Assembly (NCBI GenBank): GCA_029287965.1
Contig: JARFQC010000162.1
Coordinates: 1 to 6,714 of the forward strand
DNA length: 6,714 nt
Direction of reading: 5' to 3'
Source: Arenicellales bacterium
Lineage (GTDB): Bacteria; Pseudomonadota; Gammaproteobacteria; BMS3Bbin11
Within the stretch, counting starts at the first letter, position 1. Every line of letters begins with the position of its first letter. Under the pieces are notes generated by a model that ran no database searches, was not told where the DNA came from, and saw only the letters and a program-made list of their open reading frames with translations. Shown here piece by piece: positions 1 through 5,682 of this stretch. The translations under genes were made by a program, and so were the position numbers.

Positions 1-96
1 GCCTTGGGATTCCCCTTTTTTCCCGAACCTTTTTTTGGAAACTTTTTTTCCCTTTATCCCCGACTGTTCGGATACTTTTTCTTATTAAATTTTCTT
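1..96 (-). CDS. ilvC: Ketol-acid reductoisomerase, N-terminal fragment with degraded base calls
   Basis: Read on the minus strand in the frame starting at 96, this stretch follows the well-known IlvC N-terminus, which starts roughly M-K-I-Y-Y-D-K-D. At 40-57 the codons give I-K-G-K-K-V exactly, and the serine two residues before (61-63) also fits. Further on, the glycines of the Rossmann GYGSQG motif remain at 22-24 and 13-15, with an aromatic at 25-27. At 82-87 two TAA codons stand where Tyr-Tyr (TAT/TAC) is expected, and the start codon at 94-96 reads AAG instead of ATG. Nearly all mismatches are substitutions to A or G in the minus orientation, with no frame shift over 32 codons. That pattern fits a failing sequencing read better than a decaying gene. 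IlvC reduces and isomerises acetolactate with NADPH, using the product of IlvBN, and its place 167 bases downstream of ilvN is the usual one. The gene runs off the left edge. Confidence 0.75.
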
Positions 97-100
97 TTTT

Positions 101-108
101 TTCCTCTT
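101..108 (-). promoter_or_regulatory. Ribosome binding site of ilvC
   Basis: On the minus strand this reads AAGAGGAA. Its AGAGG core (103-107) lies 6 bases before the expected ilvC start codon at 94-96. The good spacing supports placing the ilvC start there even though the start codon itself is miscalled. Confidence 0.5.
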
Positions 109-160
109 GAACAAAACTAAACCGGATACCTCGGGTTGGTATATTAATTTTTCTATTTCC

Positions 161-223
161 GCGGCGGCCCCCCCGCTAAAATGGGTGGCTTACAAATCCG
201 GCAAAGCGCGGGGGGCCCGCCGC
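161..223. repeat. GC-rich inverted repeat between ilvN and ilvC, REP-like
   Basis: The arms at 161-176 and 208-223 are 16 bases each and complementary at 15 of 16 positions, separated by a 31-base loop. The right arm can also fold alone as GCGGG-GGG-CCCGC (208-220), and it runs into CGCTCCTACA (221-230). This resembles the end of the short palindromic REP elements common between genes in Pseudomonas and relatives. The long G and C runs sit near the poor-quality contig end, so single bases may be wrong. It lies in the 167-base spacer between ilvN and ilvC, where a stem-loop could terminate some transcripts or protect the ilvBN message. Both roles are inference. Confidence 0.45.
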
Positions 224-263
224 TCCTACAATGTCTATTTAGATTTGATTCGTGGTTTGTCGG

Positions 264-755
264 CTAAAGCTTCAGGCCGCGATCGCCCCGTGCAATGCCC
301 AGCACACCCGAACGCACCACCTCTATGATCGAATCGTTCGGAATCGCCCTCAAAAAAGCGTCAATTTTACCACAATTGCCGGTCATCTCGAGGGTATAGC
401 TGGTATCGGTGACGTCGATAATGCGCCCGCGGAAAATTTCCACCAGGCGTAGAAGCTCGTCGCGTACAGCGCCGACAGCACGTACCTTGATCAGGCTGAT
501 CTCCCTTTCGATGTGCCGGCTTTCCACCAGGTCCACGAGCTTGACCACATCCACCAGCTTGTTGAGCTGTTTCTTGATTTGCTCGATGACTTCATCCGTA
601 CCACGGGTGACGAGAGTCATGCGCGACAGGGTCTCGTCTTCCGTCGGCGCAACAGTTAGTGACTCGATGTTGTAGCCACGAGCGGAAAAAAGGCCGGCAA
701 CACGTGACAGGGCACCTGCCTCGTTCTCCAGCAGTATCGAGATAATATGCCGCAT
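264..755 (-). CDS. ilvN: Acetolactate synthase small (regulatory) subunit
   Basis: This 163-residue protein equals the length of E. coli IlvH and matches it along its whole length (by recall), so ilvH is an equally valid name. It has an N-terminal ACT domain (about residues 4-78) with the motifs LLENEAGALSRV and GYNIESLTV, and a C-terminal ACT-like domain with EIFRGRIIDVT (about 107-117). The subunit binds the catalytic subunit IlvB in the cytoplasm, raises its activity and carries feedback inhibition by valine. Residues whose mutation makes E. coli IlvH valine-resistant, Gly14 and Ser17, are present, as is Asn29, so valine control is predicted. The ATG start overlaps the ilvB stop by one base (TGATG), and GGAG lies 8 bases upstream inside ilvB, pointing to translational coupling and balanced subunit amounts. 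The TAG stop is at 264-266. No anomaly is seen; the sequence here looks clean. Confidence 0.96.
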   Translation of the reverse strand: MRHIISILLENEAGALSRVAGLFSARGYNIESLTVAPTEDETLSRMTLVTRGTDEVIEQIKKQLNKLVDVVKLVDLVESRHIEREISLIKVRAVGAVRDELLRLVEIFRGRIIDVTDTSYTLEMTGNCGKIDAFLRAIPNDSIIEVVRSGVLGIARGDRGLKL

Positions 756-2491
756 CAGGCCAGCTCCCTTTCTGTGCCGTCTTCACCGTTACTCTTCGGC
801 GACAGCTGCATTTCGTGGTGACCTGCCCCGGCAGGAATCATCGGGAATACGTTCTCGTTCTGGTCAGTGATGAAATCCAGGAAATACAGACGCTGCTTGT
901 CATTGAGTGCTTCACGCAATGCACCTTCAACATCGGCCGGTTTTTCTATCTTCAAGCCGACATGACCGTAACTTTCAGCAATGCCGACAAAGTCAGGCAG
1001 TGCATCCATGTAGGAATGTGAATAGCGGCGCTCGTAGAAAAACTCCTGCCACTGACGCACCATGCCGAGATACCTGTTATTCAAATTGATGATGTTAACC
1101 GGCAGGTCATACTGGCTGCAGGTGGAGAGTTCCTGTATGCACATCTGTATGCTGCCCTCGCCGGTGACACAGGCGACCGTGGCGTCCGGATGGGCAAGCT
1201 GGACACCCATGGCGTACGGCAGGCCGACGCCCATCGTGCCCAGCCCTCCTGAGTTGATCCAGCGACGCGGCTTGTCGAAGCCGTAGTACTGGGCCGCGAA
1301 CATCTGATGCTGTCCGACGTCCGATGTGACAAAGGCATCGCCGCCACTGACCTCGTGGAGCTTTTGCACGACGTACTGGGGCTTGATCACGTCTTCACCC
1401 TGGTCATAGGCAAGACAGTCGATCTTCCGCCAGCCATTGATCTGCGCCCACCAGTCGGCCAGTGCGTCCGGGTCAGGTTTGTCGCCGGAACTCTTCAACT
1501 GTTCGATCATGGCATCGAGGACGCTATTGGCCGACCCGACTATGGGTACATCGCAGGCAATCGTCTTACTGATCGAAGACGGATCGATATCCACGTGAAT
1601 AATCTTGGCATGGGGACTGAATTTCTTCGTATCGCCGGTGACACGGTCATCGAAACGCGCACCGATATTCAGCATAACGTCGCATTCATGCATTGCGAGG
1701 TTGGCTTCATAGGTGCCGTGCATACCGAGCATACCGATGAACAGGGGATCGCTGGCCGGGTAGGCACCGAGCCCCATCAGCGTGTTGGTAATAGGCATGC
1801 CGAGCAGGCGAACGAACTCGACCAGTTTAGCGCTGGAATTCGAGGCGATGACACCGCCGCCGGTATAGATAATCGGTCGCTTTGCTTTCAGCAGCAGCTG
1901 CAGTGCCTTGCGTATCTGGCCCGGATGGCCTTCCGTTACCGGCTGATAGGAACGCATATTGACGCTGCTTGGGTAGACATACTTGGTCTTGAATGCGGTG
2001 ATGTCTTTCGGCACATCGACGACTACCGGCCCGGGACGCCCGGTTGTGGCGAGGTGAAATGCTTTCTTGACCGTCGTGGCCAGGTTGCGGACATCCTTGA
2101 CCAGGAAGTTATGTTTGACGCAGGGGCGCGTGATGCCGACTGAATCGACTTCCTGGAACGCATCGTCACCGATCAGGTGCGAGGGAACCTGGGCCGTTAT
2201 CACGACCATCGGAATGGAGTCCATGTAGGCAGTGGCCAGTGGTGTGACGACATTCGTGACACCGGGGCCTGACGTCACCAGCACGACACCGGGCTTGCCG
2301 CATGAGCGCGCGTAGCCGTCGGCAGCATGGCCAGCCCCCTGCTCGTGACGAGCCAGGATATGCTTGACCTTGTCCTGCTGGTACAGCGCGTCGTAGATAT
2401 GCAGTGCCGCACCGCCCGGGTAACCGAAGACGTATTCAACGCCCTCGTCGCCCAGCGCACGCACCAGAATATCCGCACCGGTTAGTTCCAC
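755..2491 (-). CDS. ilvB: Acetolactate synthase large (catalytic) subunit
   Basis: This thiamine-diphosphate enzyme condenses two pyruvates to acetolactate, or pyruvate with 2-oxobutyrate to acetohydroxybutyrate: the first shared step to valine, leucine and isoleucine. From the GTG start at 2489-2491 it has 578 residues, close to E. coli IlvI (574). Domains in order are an N-terminal TPP-pyrimidine domain with FGYPGGAALHIYDAL (22-36) and catalytic Glu50 in RHEQ, a central FAD-binding domain with GARFDDRVTG (277-286), and a C-terminal TPP-pyrophosphate domain with GEGSIQMC (444-451) through Asn-Asn 471-472. The metal-binding motif has Glu445 where many members have Asp (GDG). I recall GEG or GEA forms in other proteobacterial IlvB, so it is probably functional. 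An in-frame ATG at 2516-2518 would add nine residues, but it lacks a ribosome site and abuts a hairpin. GTG has AGAGAGG 8 bases upstream, and VELTGADILVR matches usual family N-termini. ilvI is an equally valid symbol. The stop overlaps the ilvN start. Confidence 0.96.
   Translation of the reverse strand: MELTGADILVRALGDEGVEYVFGYPGGAALHIYDALYQQDKVKHILARHEQGAGHAADGYARSCGKPGVVLVTSGPGVTNVVTPLATAYMDSIPMVVITAQVPSHLIGDDAFQEVDSVGITRPCVKHNFLVKDVRNLATTVKKAFHLATTGRPGPVVVDVPKDITAFKTKYVYPSSVNMRSYQPVTEGHPGQIRKALQLLLKAKRPIIYTGGGVIASNSSAKLVEFVRLLGMPITNTLMGLGAYPASDPLFIGMLGMHGTYEANLAMHECDVMLNIGARFDDRVTGDTKKFSPHAKIIHVDIDPSSISKTIACDVPIVGSANSVLDAMIEQLKSSGDKPDPDALADWWAQINGWRKIDCLAYDQGEDVIKPQYVVQKLHEVSGGDAFVTSDVGQHQMFAAQYYGFDKPRRWINSGGLGTMGVGLPYAMGVQLAHPDATVACVTGEGSIQMCIQELSTCSQYDLPVNIINLNNRYLGMVRQWQEFFYERRYSHSYMDALPDFVGIAESYGHVGLKIEKPADVEGALREALNDKQRLYFLDFITDQNENVFPMIPAGAGHHEMQLSPKSNGEDGTERELA
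764..771 (-). promoter_or_regulatory. Ribosome binding site of ilvN inside ilvB
   Basis: The minus strand reads AAAGGGAG, ending 8 bases before the ilvN ATG (753-755). It lies within the last codons of ilvB, so ribosomes finishing ilvB can restart at once on ilvN. Confidence 0.65.
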
Positions 2492-2499
2492 TCGATTGT

Positions 2500-2507
2500 C
2501 CTCTCTC
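2500..2507 (-). promoter_or_regulatory. Ribosome binding site that decides the ilvB start (GTG 2491)
   Basis: The minus strand reads GAGAGAGG, leaving an 8-base gap to the GTG at 2489-2491. It lies downstream of the alternative ATG at 2516-2518, which has no purine-rich site before it. The site therefore favours the GTG start. Confidence 0.65.
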
Positions 2508-2523
2508 TTGTCTCGCATTTAAG

Positions 2524-2559
2524 AAGCCGAATCACGGCTGTAACACCATGATTCGGCTT
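2524..2559. promoter_or_regulatory. Perfect 11-bp dyad in the ilvB leader
   Basis: AAGCCGAATCA (2524-2534) and TGATTCGGCTT (2549-2559) are exact inverted complements around a 14-base loop. The structure ends 32 bases before the ilvB GTG start. Neither strand has a T-run after it, so a standard intrinsic terminator is unlikely. It could be an operator or an mRNA 5' stem-loop affecting ilvB translation or stability. On the minus strand the loop plus inner arm ends spell a five-codon ORF, M-V-L-Q-P then TGA (2549 down to 2532). The dyad is seen directly; any role is inference. Confidence 0.6.
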
Positions 2560-2570
2560 ACAATAACAGA

Positions 2571-2608
2571 ACTATAAGAAGTTACTTAATTACTGACTGT
2601 GTGGTCAA
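2571..2608 (-). promoter_or_regulatory. Candidate ilvBN(C) promoter region
   Basis: On the minus strand, TATAGT (2571-2576) matches the sigma-70 -10 box at five of six positions, but the hexamer 17 bases upstream is poor. TTGACC (2603-2608) is a good -35 match and pairs at 18 bases with the weaker TAACTT. The local sequence is AT-rich between two GC-rich blocks. A start a few bases past TATAGT would put the 2524-2559 dyad at the very 5' end of the transcript. The exact promoter is not settled. Confidence 0.35.
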
Positions 2609-2627
2609 TAGCCAAAGGGGGATAATT

Positions 2628-2640
2628 GCCGTTTTTCGGC
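2628..2640. repeat. Small stem-loop GCCG-TTTTT-CGGC
   Basis: A four-base-pair GC stem with a five-base loop sits in the spacer between the outer-membrane gene and ilvB. It is too short to be convincing as a terminator and has no T-run after it on either strand. It is recorded as a minor structural element. Confidence 0.25.
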
Positions 2641-2675
2641 AAGTTTATTGCGCAGGACTGATGCAGGTCGGGAAT

Positions 2676-2707
2676 AATCCGGATCAGCACGTTGTGCTGT
2701 CCGGATT
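2676..2707. terminator. Strong stem-loop downstream of the Omp85 gene
   Basis: AATCCGGA (2676-2683) pairs with TCCGGATT (2700-2707). After one bulged T (2684), CAGCAC (2685-2690) pairs with GTGCTG (2694-2699) around a three-base loop, giving 14 base pairs in all. It begins 52 bases past the stop codon of the outer-membrane gene. That position fits a transcript 3' end separating it from the ilv operon. No clear U-tract follows on either strand, so it may act with Rho or as an exonuclease block. The structure is certain; the terminator role is inference. Confidence 0.5.
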
Positions 2708-2759
2708 GATTACCAGCCCGGCCCTGAATAGTGAGCCGGCAGACAATAGGTAACGCTGG

Positions 2760-4085
2760 TTACCTGCCCTGACGTGAGAAGGGCTGCGAGACCATCGCCC
2801 AGGCTGCACCGCCCTCTTCGCCGACGGCGAAATCGAGACGCACAACGGCCCGGAAGGCCATAAGACGAATACCGACACCGACATCCCATTTGAGGTCCTT
2901 GAAGAACAGGTCGGCATTGTATTCAGGAGCAACCCGGCCGGCCTCTATGAACGGTACGACCTGCCACCAGTCGATCTGGAAGTAATTGAGGATCGGTATG
3001 TCTTTAAGCGGCTGGGTCTGCGGTATCAGGCGCAGTTCGGCCGAGTAGTACACCGCTGACTTGTCATTGAAACGGTTGGAAGGATACGCGCGCAGACGAT
3101 CGAAGCCGCCGAGCTCAGAGCCATAGTTAGGTGGAGGCCGGTGCGCAGTCTCATCGTCGGAATCGTTCCAGGTCGTGGTGTTGGCCGTCCAGAAATTCAG
3201 CGCCAGGACCTTCTGACGGAACCAGTTGGACGTGCCGAGATTGTAGTACTTGGACAGGTCCATTTGCAGATTTGTCCAGCTTTCATCGCTATCGAGCCAG
3301 CCGAAATCGCGATAGGCATTGAAGACCTGGCGGCTGCCCGCCTCGGGGTTGCGCGGAAAATCGGTGTTGTCGTGTTCGAGCCAGAAATCAAAGCCGTTTG
3401 TTTTCGCGGTCAGTGTTTCATCTACCGGTTCGTTCTCAAGCTGGTTGAAAACCACGTCGCTCAAATCACGATAGGTGTAGAAGTACCTCGCGCCTATCGT
3501 GGTCTGGCCACTTTTCAATGGATTCCAGATTTCACCACCACGTGGCCCGTCCTGTACCAGGCCCTCTTTCAGGCGGTAGACCGCAATGGGGTCATCCTTC
3601 AGGTGTCCGATCGGCAGGCGGTATTTGAAATTCGCCTCCAGGGTCAGTTCGTTGCTGACACCGCTGACGTAATTGTCTTCATTTGAGTCATTTGTGCCAC
3701 CCGGAGATTCACCAGGCAGTAGGGCCGGTCCGCGATAAAAACGCTGATCGGTGAAATGATCGGCAAGCAGCCAGCCGTCGAAGAAGAAGCGGCTTTTCTT
3801 GCCAAAACGGAAGTTGTTCAGGGCGCCGGCGACAAGTGCGGATTCGTTAGACGTAATAAAACCGGTACCGAAGACACTGGCCTGGGGCTGGATCGTGCCC
3901 GCGGTGAACCCGCCCACACCCAGGGCGGTGCCAAGAGAATCAGTGGCGAAAATATAAGGCAGCCAACCGCTACGTTTCTGGTAGATTTCCTCGTTTTCGT
4001 CCAGTGCGACGACCTGAGCAGTCGCATGCAACGGCAGCAGCAGGATTGCGCCTGCCAGCAGGCCACGTATCAAACATTTCTTCAT
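2760..4085 (-). CDS. BamA/TamA-family (Omp85) outer-membrane barrel protein without POTRA domains
   Basis: This 441-residue protein starts with a signal peptide: basic MKK, a hydrophobic run, and a likely cut after Ala23 (ATA|Q). The rest looks like an outer-membrane beta-barrel, with alternating polar and hydrophobic strands and many aromatic strand ends. Omp85 hallmarks lie in the C-terminal half: NPEAGSRQVFNAYRDFG (246-262), the loop-6-like segment GGFDRLRAYPSNRFNDK (326-342), VPFIEAGRV (377-385), and the closing strand VVRLDFAVGEEGGAAWA (414-430) ending in QPF436. No room is left for POTRA repeats: the barrel begins within about 20 residues of the mature N-terminus, so it is not BamA or TamA itself. 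Five residues (SRQGR) follow the terminal Phe that Omp85 proteins usually end with. AAGGA lies 9 bases before the ATG. It sits 45 bases downstream of cysS on the same strand. Its substrate is unknown; lipid, protein or export roles are all possible. Confidence 0.85.
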   Translation of the reverse strand: MKKCLIRGLLAGAILLLPLHATAQVVALDENEEIYQKRSGWLPYIFATDSLGTALGVGGFTAGTIQPQASVFGTGFITSNESALVAGALNNFRFGKKSRFFFDGWLLADHFTDQRFYRGPALLPGESPGGTNDSNEDNYVSGVSNELTLEANFKYRLPIGHLKDDPIAVYRLKEGLVQDGPRGGEIWNPLKSGQTTIGARYFYTYRDLSDVVFNQLENEPVDETLTAKTNGFDFWLEHDNTDFPRNPEAGSRQVFNAYRDFGWLDSDESWTNLQMDLSKYYNLGTSNWFRQKVLALNFWTANTTTWNDSDDETAHRPPPNYGSELGGFDRLRAYPSNRFNDKSAVYYSAELRLIPQTQPLKDIPILNYFQIDWWQVVPFIEAGRVAPEYNADLFFKDLKWDVGVGIRLMAFRAVVRLDFAVGEEGGAAWAMVSQPFSRQGR

Positions 4086-4094
4086 TGGTATTCT

Positions 4095-4100
4095 TCCTTC
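4095..4100 (-). promoter_or_regulatory. Ribosome binding site of the Omp85 gene
   Basis: The minus strand reads GAAGGA, 9 bases before the ATG at 4083-4085. It lies within the 45-base cysS spacer, so the gene has its own translation signal even if it is read from the cysS transcript. Confidence 0.6.
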
Positions 4101-4130
4101 TTTATCGCCCTGATTTGCACGCCGATTCTA

Positions 4131-5528
4131 TCACTCTCTGCGCCAGCGTGTCCCACCTGCGCCATCGTCGAGTACAATGTTGTTCTCCTTCAACATGTCG
4201 CGTATTTCATCCGCCCTGGCCCAGTTCTTGGCTGCCCTGGCCTGCTGTCGTTCTTCCAGCAGCGCATCGATCTCACTATCGCCGAGACCGCCCTTCTGCT
4301 CGTCGCCCCCGATGCCGCGAAGAAATTCCAGCGGCTCAAGCTGGAACAGGCCCAGTATTCCGCCAAGAAGCTTGAGTTGAGAAGCGAGTTCCGCTGCCCG
4401 GCCGACTTCACCCTCCTGACGCAGGCTGTTTATTTCCCGGCGCATTCCAGACAGCACCGCCAGCGCCTCGGCGGTGTTGAAGTCATCGTCCATGGCAGCA
4501 TAGAAAGGCGCGGCCAGTTCCGTGTCGATCGTCGCCTCTTGATCCAAATCCAGACCCTCGAGAGCGAGGTAGTAGCCCTCCAGGGCGGCACGCGCCTGGT
4601 CGAGGGTTTCGTCGCTATAGTTCAGCGGGCTACGGTAGTGACTGTTGATGATGAAATATCGCAGCACCTCGGGGTGATAGTCCTTGAGCACGTCACGGAT
4701 GGTGAAAAAGTTGCCCAGCGACTTGGACATCTTTTCTTCGTCGACGCGCACAAATCCGTTGTGCATCCACACATTGACGAATGTATGGCCGGTGGCACAT
4801 TCGGACTGGGCAATTTCGTTCTCATGATGCGGGAAGCGTAGATCCTGGCCGCCCCCATGGATGTCGAAATGCTCACCCAGTGCGGTCATGGACATCGCGG
4901 AACATTCAATGTGCCAACCAGGCCTGCCCGCTCCCCAGGGTGCGTCCCAGGCCGGCTCACCGGGCTTGGCGGCCTTCCACAGGACAAAGTCGAGCGGGTC
5001 TTCCTTGTCGTCACCAACCTCGACGCGAGCACCCGATTGCAGGTCATCGAGGGACTTGCCGGACAGTTTGCCGTAAGCATCGAACTGCCTGACGCGGAAA
5101 CAGATGTCGCCACCGGACGTCCGGTAAGCCATCTCGTTGTCGAGCAGGCGCTGGATAAGATCGAGAATCTCGTCCATGTGCTGTGTTGCGCGGGGTTCTA
5201 TATCGGGTCGCTGTACGCCGAGCCGGTCGAGGTCTTCGTGCATCAGGTCGATGGTACGTGCTGTCAGTACATCGACCGGTTCGTCGTTCTCCGCTGCACG
5301 CTGGATAATCTTGTCATCAATGTCAGTGATGTTGCGCACGTAGGTAACATCGTAGCCTCGCTCGCGCAGGTAACGCGACACTACATCGAACACGACGATC
5401 ATGCGGGCGTGGCCGATATGGCAAAGGTCATAGACCGTCATACCGCACACATACATGCGCACCTTGCCTGCGTCTATTGGCTCGAAGGGCGCCTTGGCGC
5501 GCGTCATACTGTTGTATATCTGAAGCAT
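4131..5528 (-). CDS. cysS: Cysteinyl-tRNA synthetase
   Basis: This cytoplasmic class I aminoacyl-tRNA synthetase joins cysteine to tRNA-Cys using ATP. The 465-residue protein (E. coli: 461) has the HIGH motif at 37-40 and KMSKS at 266-270. The zinc ligands that select cysteine, C28, C209, H234 and E238, fall at exactly the E. coli numbers when the ATG at 5526-5528 is used. That fixes the start: the longer open frame to 5594 begins with TTG and adds 22 unrelated residues. Other landmarks are YVRNITDIDDKII (63-75), GAGRPGWHIECSAM (199-212) and FPHHENEIAQSECA (232-245). The C-terminal helical anticodon-binding region ends in WRRE, close to WRRK in E. coli. The gene appears complete and intact. 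It is transcribed away from the lipoprotein gene at 5683 and probably together with the downstream Omp85 gene. The ribosome site (GGGACGAG a few bases upstream) is weak. Confidence 0.97.
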   Translation of the reverse strand: MLQIYNSMTRAKAPFEPIDAGKVRMYVCGMTVYDLCHIGHARMIVVFDVVSRYLRERGYDVTYVRNITDIDDKIIQRAAENDEPVDVLTARTIDLMHEDLDRLGVQRPDIEPRATQHMDEILDLIQRLLDNEMAYRTSGGDICFRVRQFDAYGKLSGKSLDDLQSGARVEVGDDKEDPLDFVLWKAAKPGEPAWDAPWGAGRPGWHIECSAMSMTALGEHFDIHGGGQDLRFPHHENEIAQSECATGHTFVNVWMHNGFVRVDEEKMSKSLGNFFTIRDVLKDYHPEVLRYFIINSHYRSPLNYSDETLDQARAALEGYYLALEGLDLDQEATIDTELAAPFYAAMDDDFNTAEALAVLSGMRREINSLRQEGEVGRAAELASQLKLLGGILGLFQLEPLEFLRGIGGDEQKGGLGDSEIDALLEERQQARAAKNWARADEIRDMLKENNIVLDDGAGGTRWRRE

Positions 5529-5682
5529 TGAACTCGTCCCGGTCGAATCAGCGCGCAATGGTACCTGAATTGCACTCGTCGAAACAGAATTCAACCGTCA
5601 GCAGGCGTCTCGCTTCATGCCTGCTTAGCGTTTAGAATCATCGCAGAGCTCTGTCCCCTTCACTCCCTGCCAGGTCATTTCA
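5529..5682. promoter_or_regulatory. Divergent intergenic region between cysS and the lipoprotein gene
   Basis: This 154-base region must hold the promoters of two genes read outward. A seven-base-pair dyad, AGCAGGC (5600-5606) and GCCTGCT (5619-5625), lies near its middle with a 12-base loop. TAGAAT (5633-5638) is a plausible plus-strand -10 box for the lipoprotein gene, though the -35 box is poor. For cysS no clear sigma-70 pair is visible. A weak AGG (5672-5674) lies 8 bases before the lipoprotein ATG. The dyad could be an operator shared by the two genes; this is inference. Confidence 0.4.

Larger units (their letters stand above)
1..130. other. Low-quality contig end
   Basis: On the plus strand this stretch is dominated by T and C homopolymer runs (A and G on the minus strand), unlike the balanced, moderately GC-rich sequence that follows. 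The damaged ilvC reading frame beneath it indicates base-calling error rather than real composition. Base calls here should not be trusted, and errors probably continue at lower density to about 230. The exact boundary is a judgement. Confidence 0.7.

Noticed and set aside
1..96. A genuine ilvC pseudogene
   Set aside because: Errors are all substitutions biased to A/G in one read direction and cluster at a contig edge, which fits sequencing failure; quality data would settle it.
107..328. 73-codon plus-strand open frame at the left end
   Set aside because: It covers unreliable bases, the ilvN-ilvC spacer and the antisense of ilvN, and has no recognisable similarity.
1307..2143. 278-codon open frame on the plus strand
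   Set aside because: It lies wholly antisense to ilvB, which has full family motifs; the plus-strand product shows no recognisable domain.
2532..2549. Classical branched-chain attenuator leader peptide
   Set aside because: The ORF has only five codons with one Val and one Leu, no clear ribosome site, and no terminator hairpin with a U-run follows.
3756..4841. 361-codon open frame on the plus strand
   Set aside because: It spans the antisense of two well-supported genes (the Omp85 gene and cysS) and their spacer, with no recognisable domain.
4857..5531. 224-codon open frame on the plus strand
   Set aside because: It is antisense to cysS and explained by codon bias of that gene.
5529..5594. 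22-residue N-terminal extension of cysteinyl-tRNA synthetase
   Set aside because: The extended start is TTG, and the zinc residues match E. coli numbering exactly only from the ATG at 5528.
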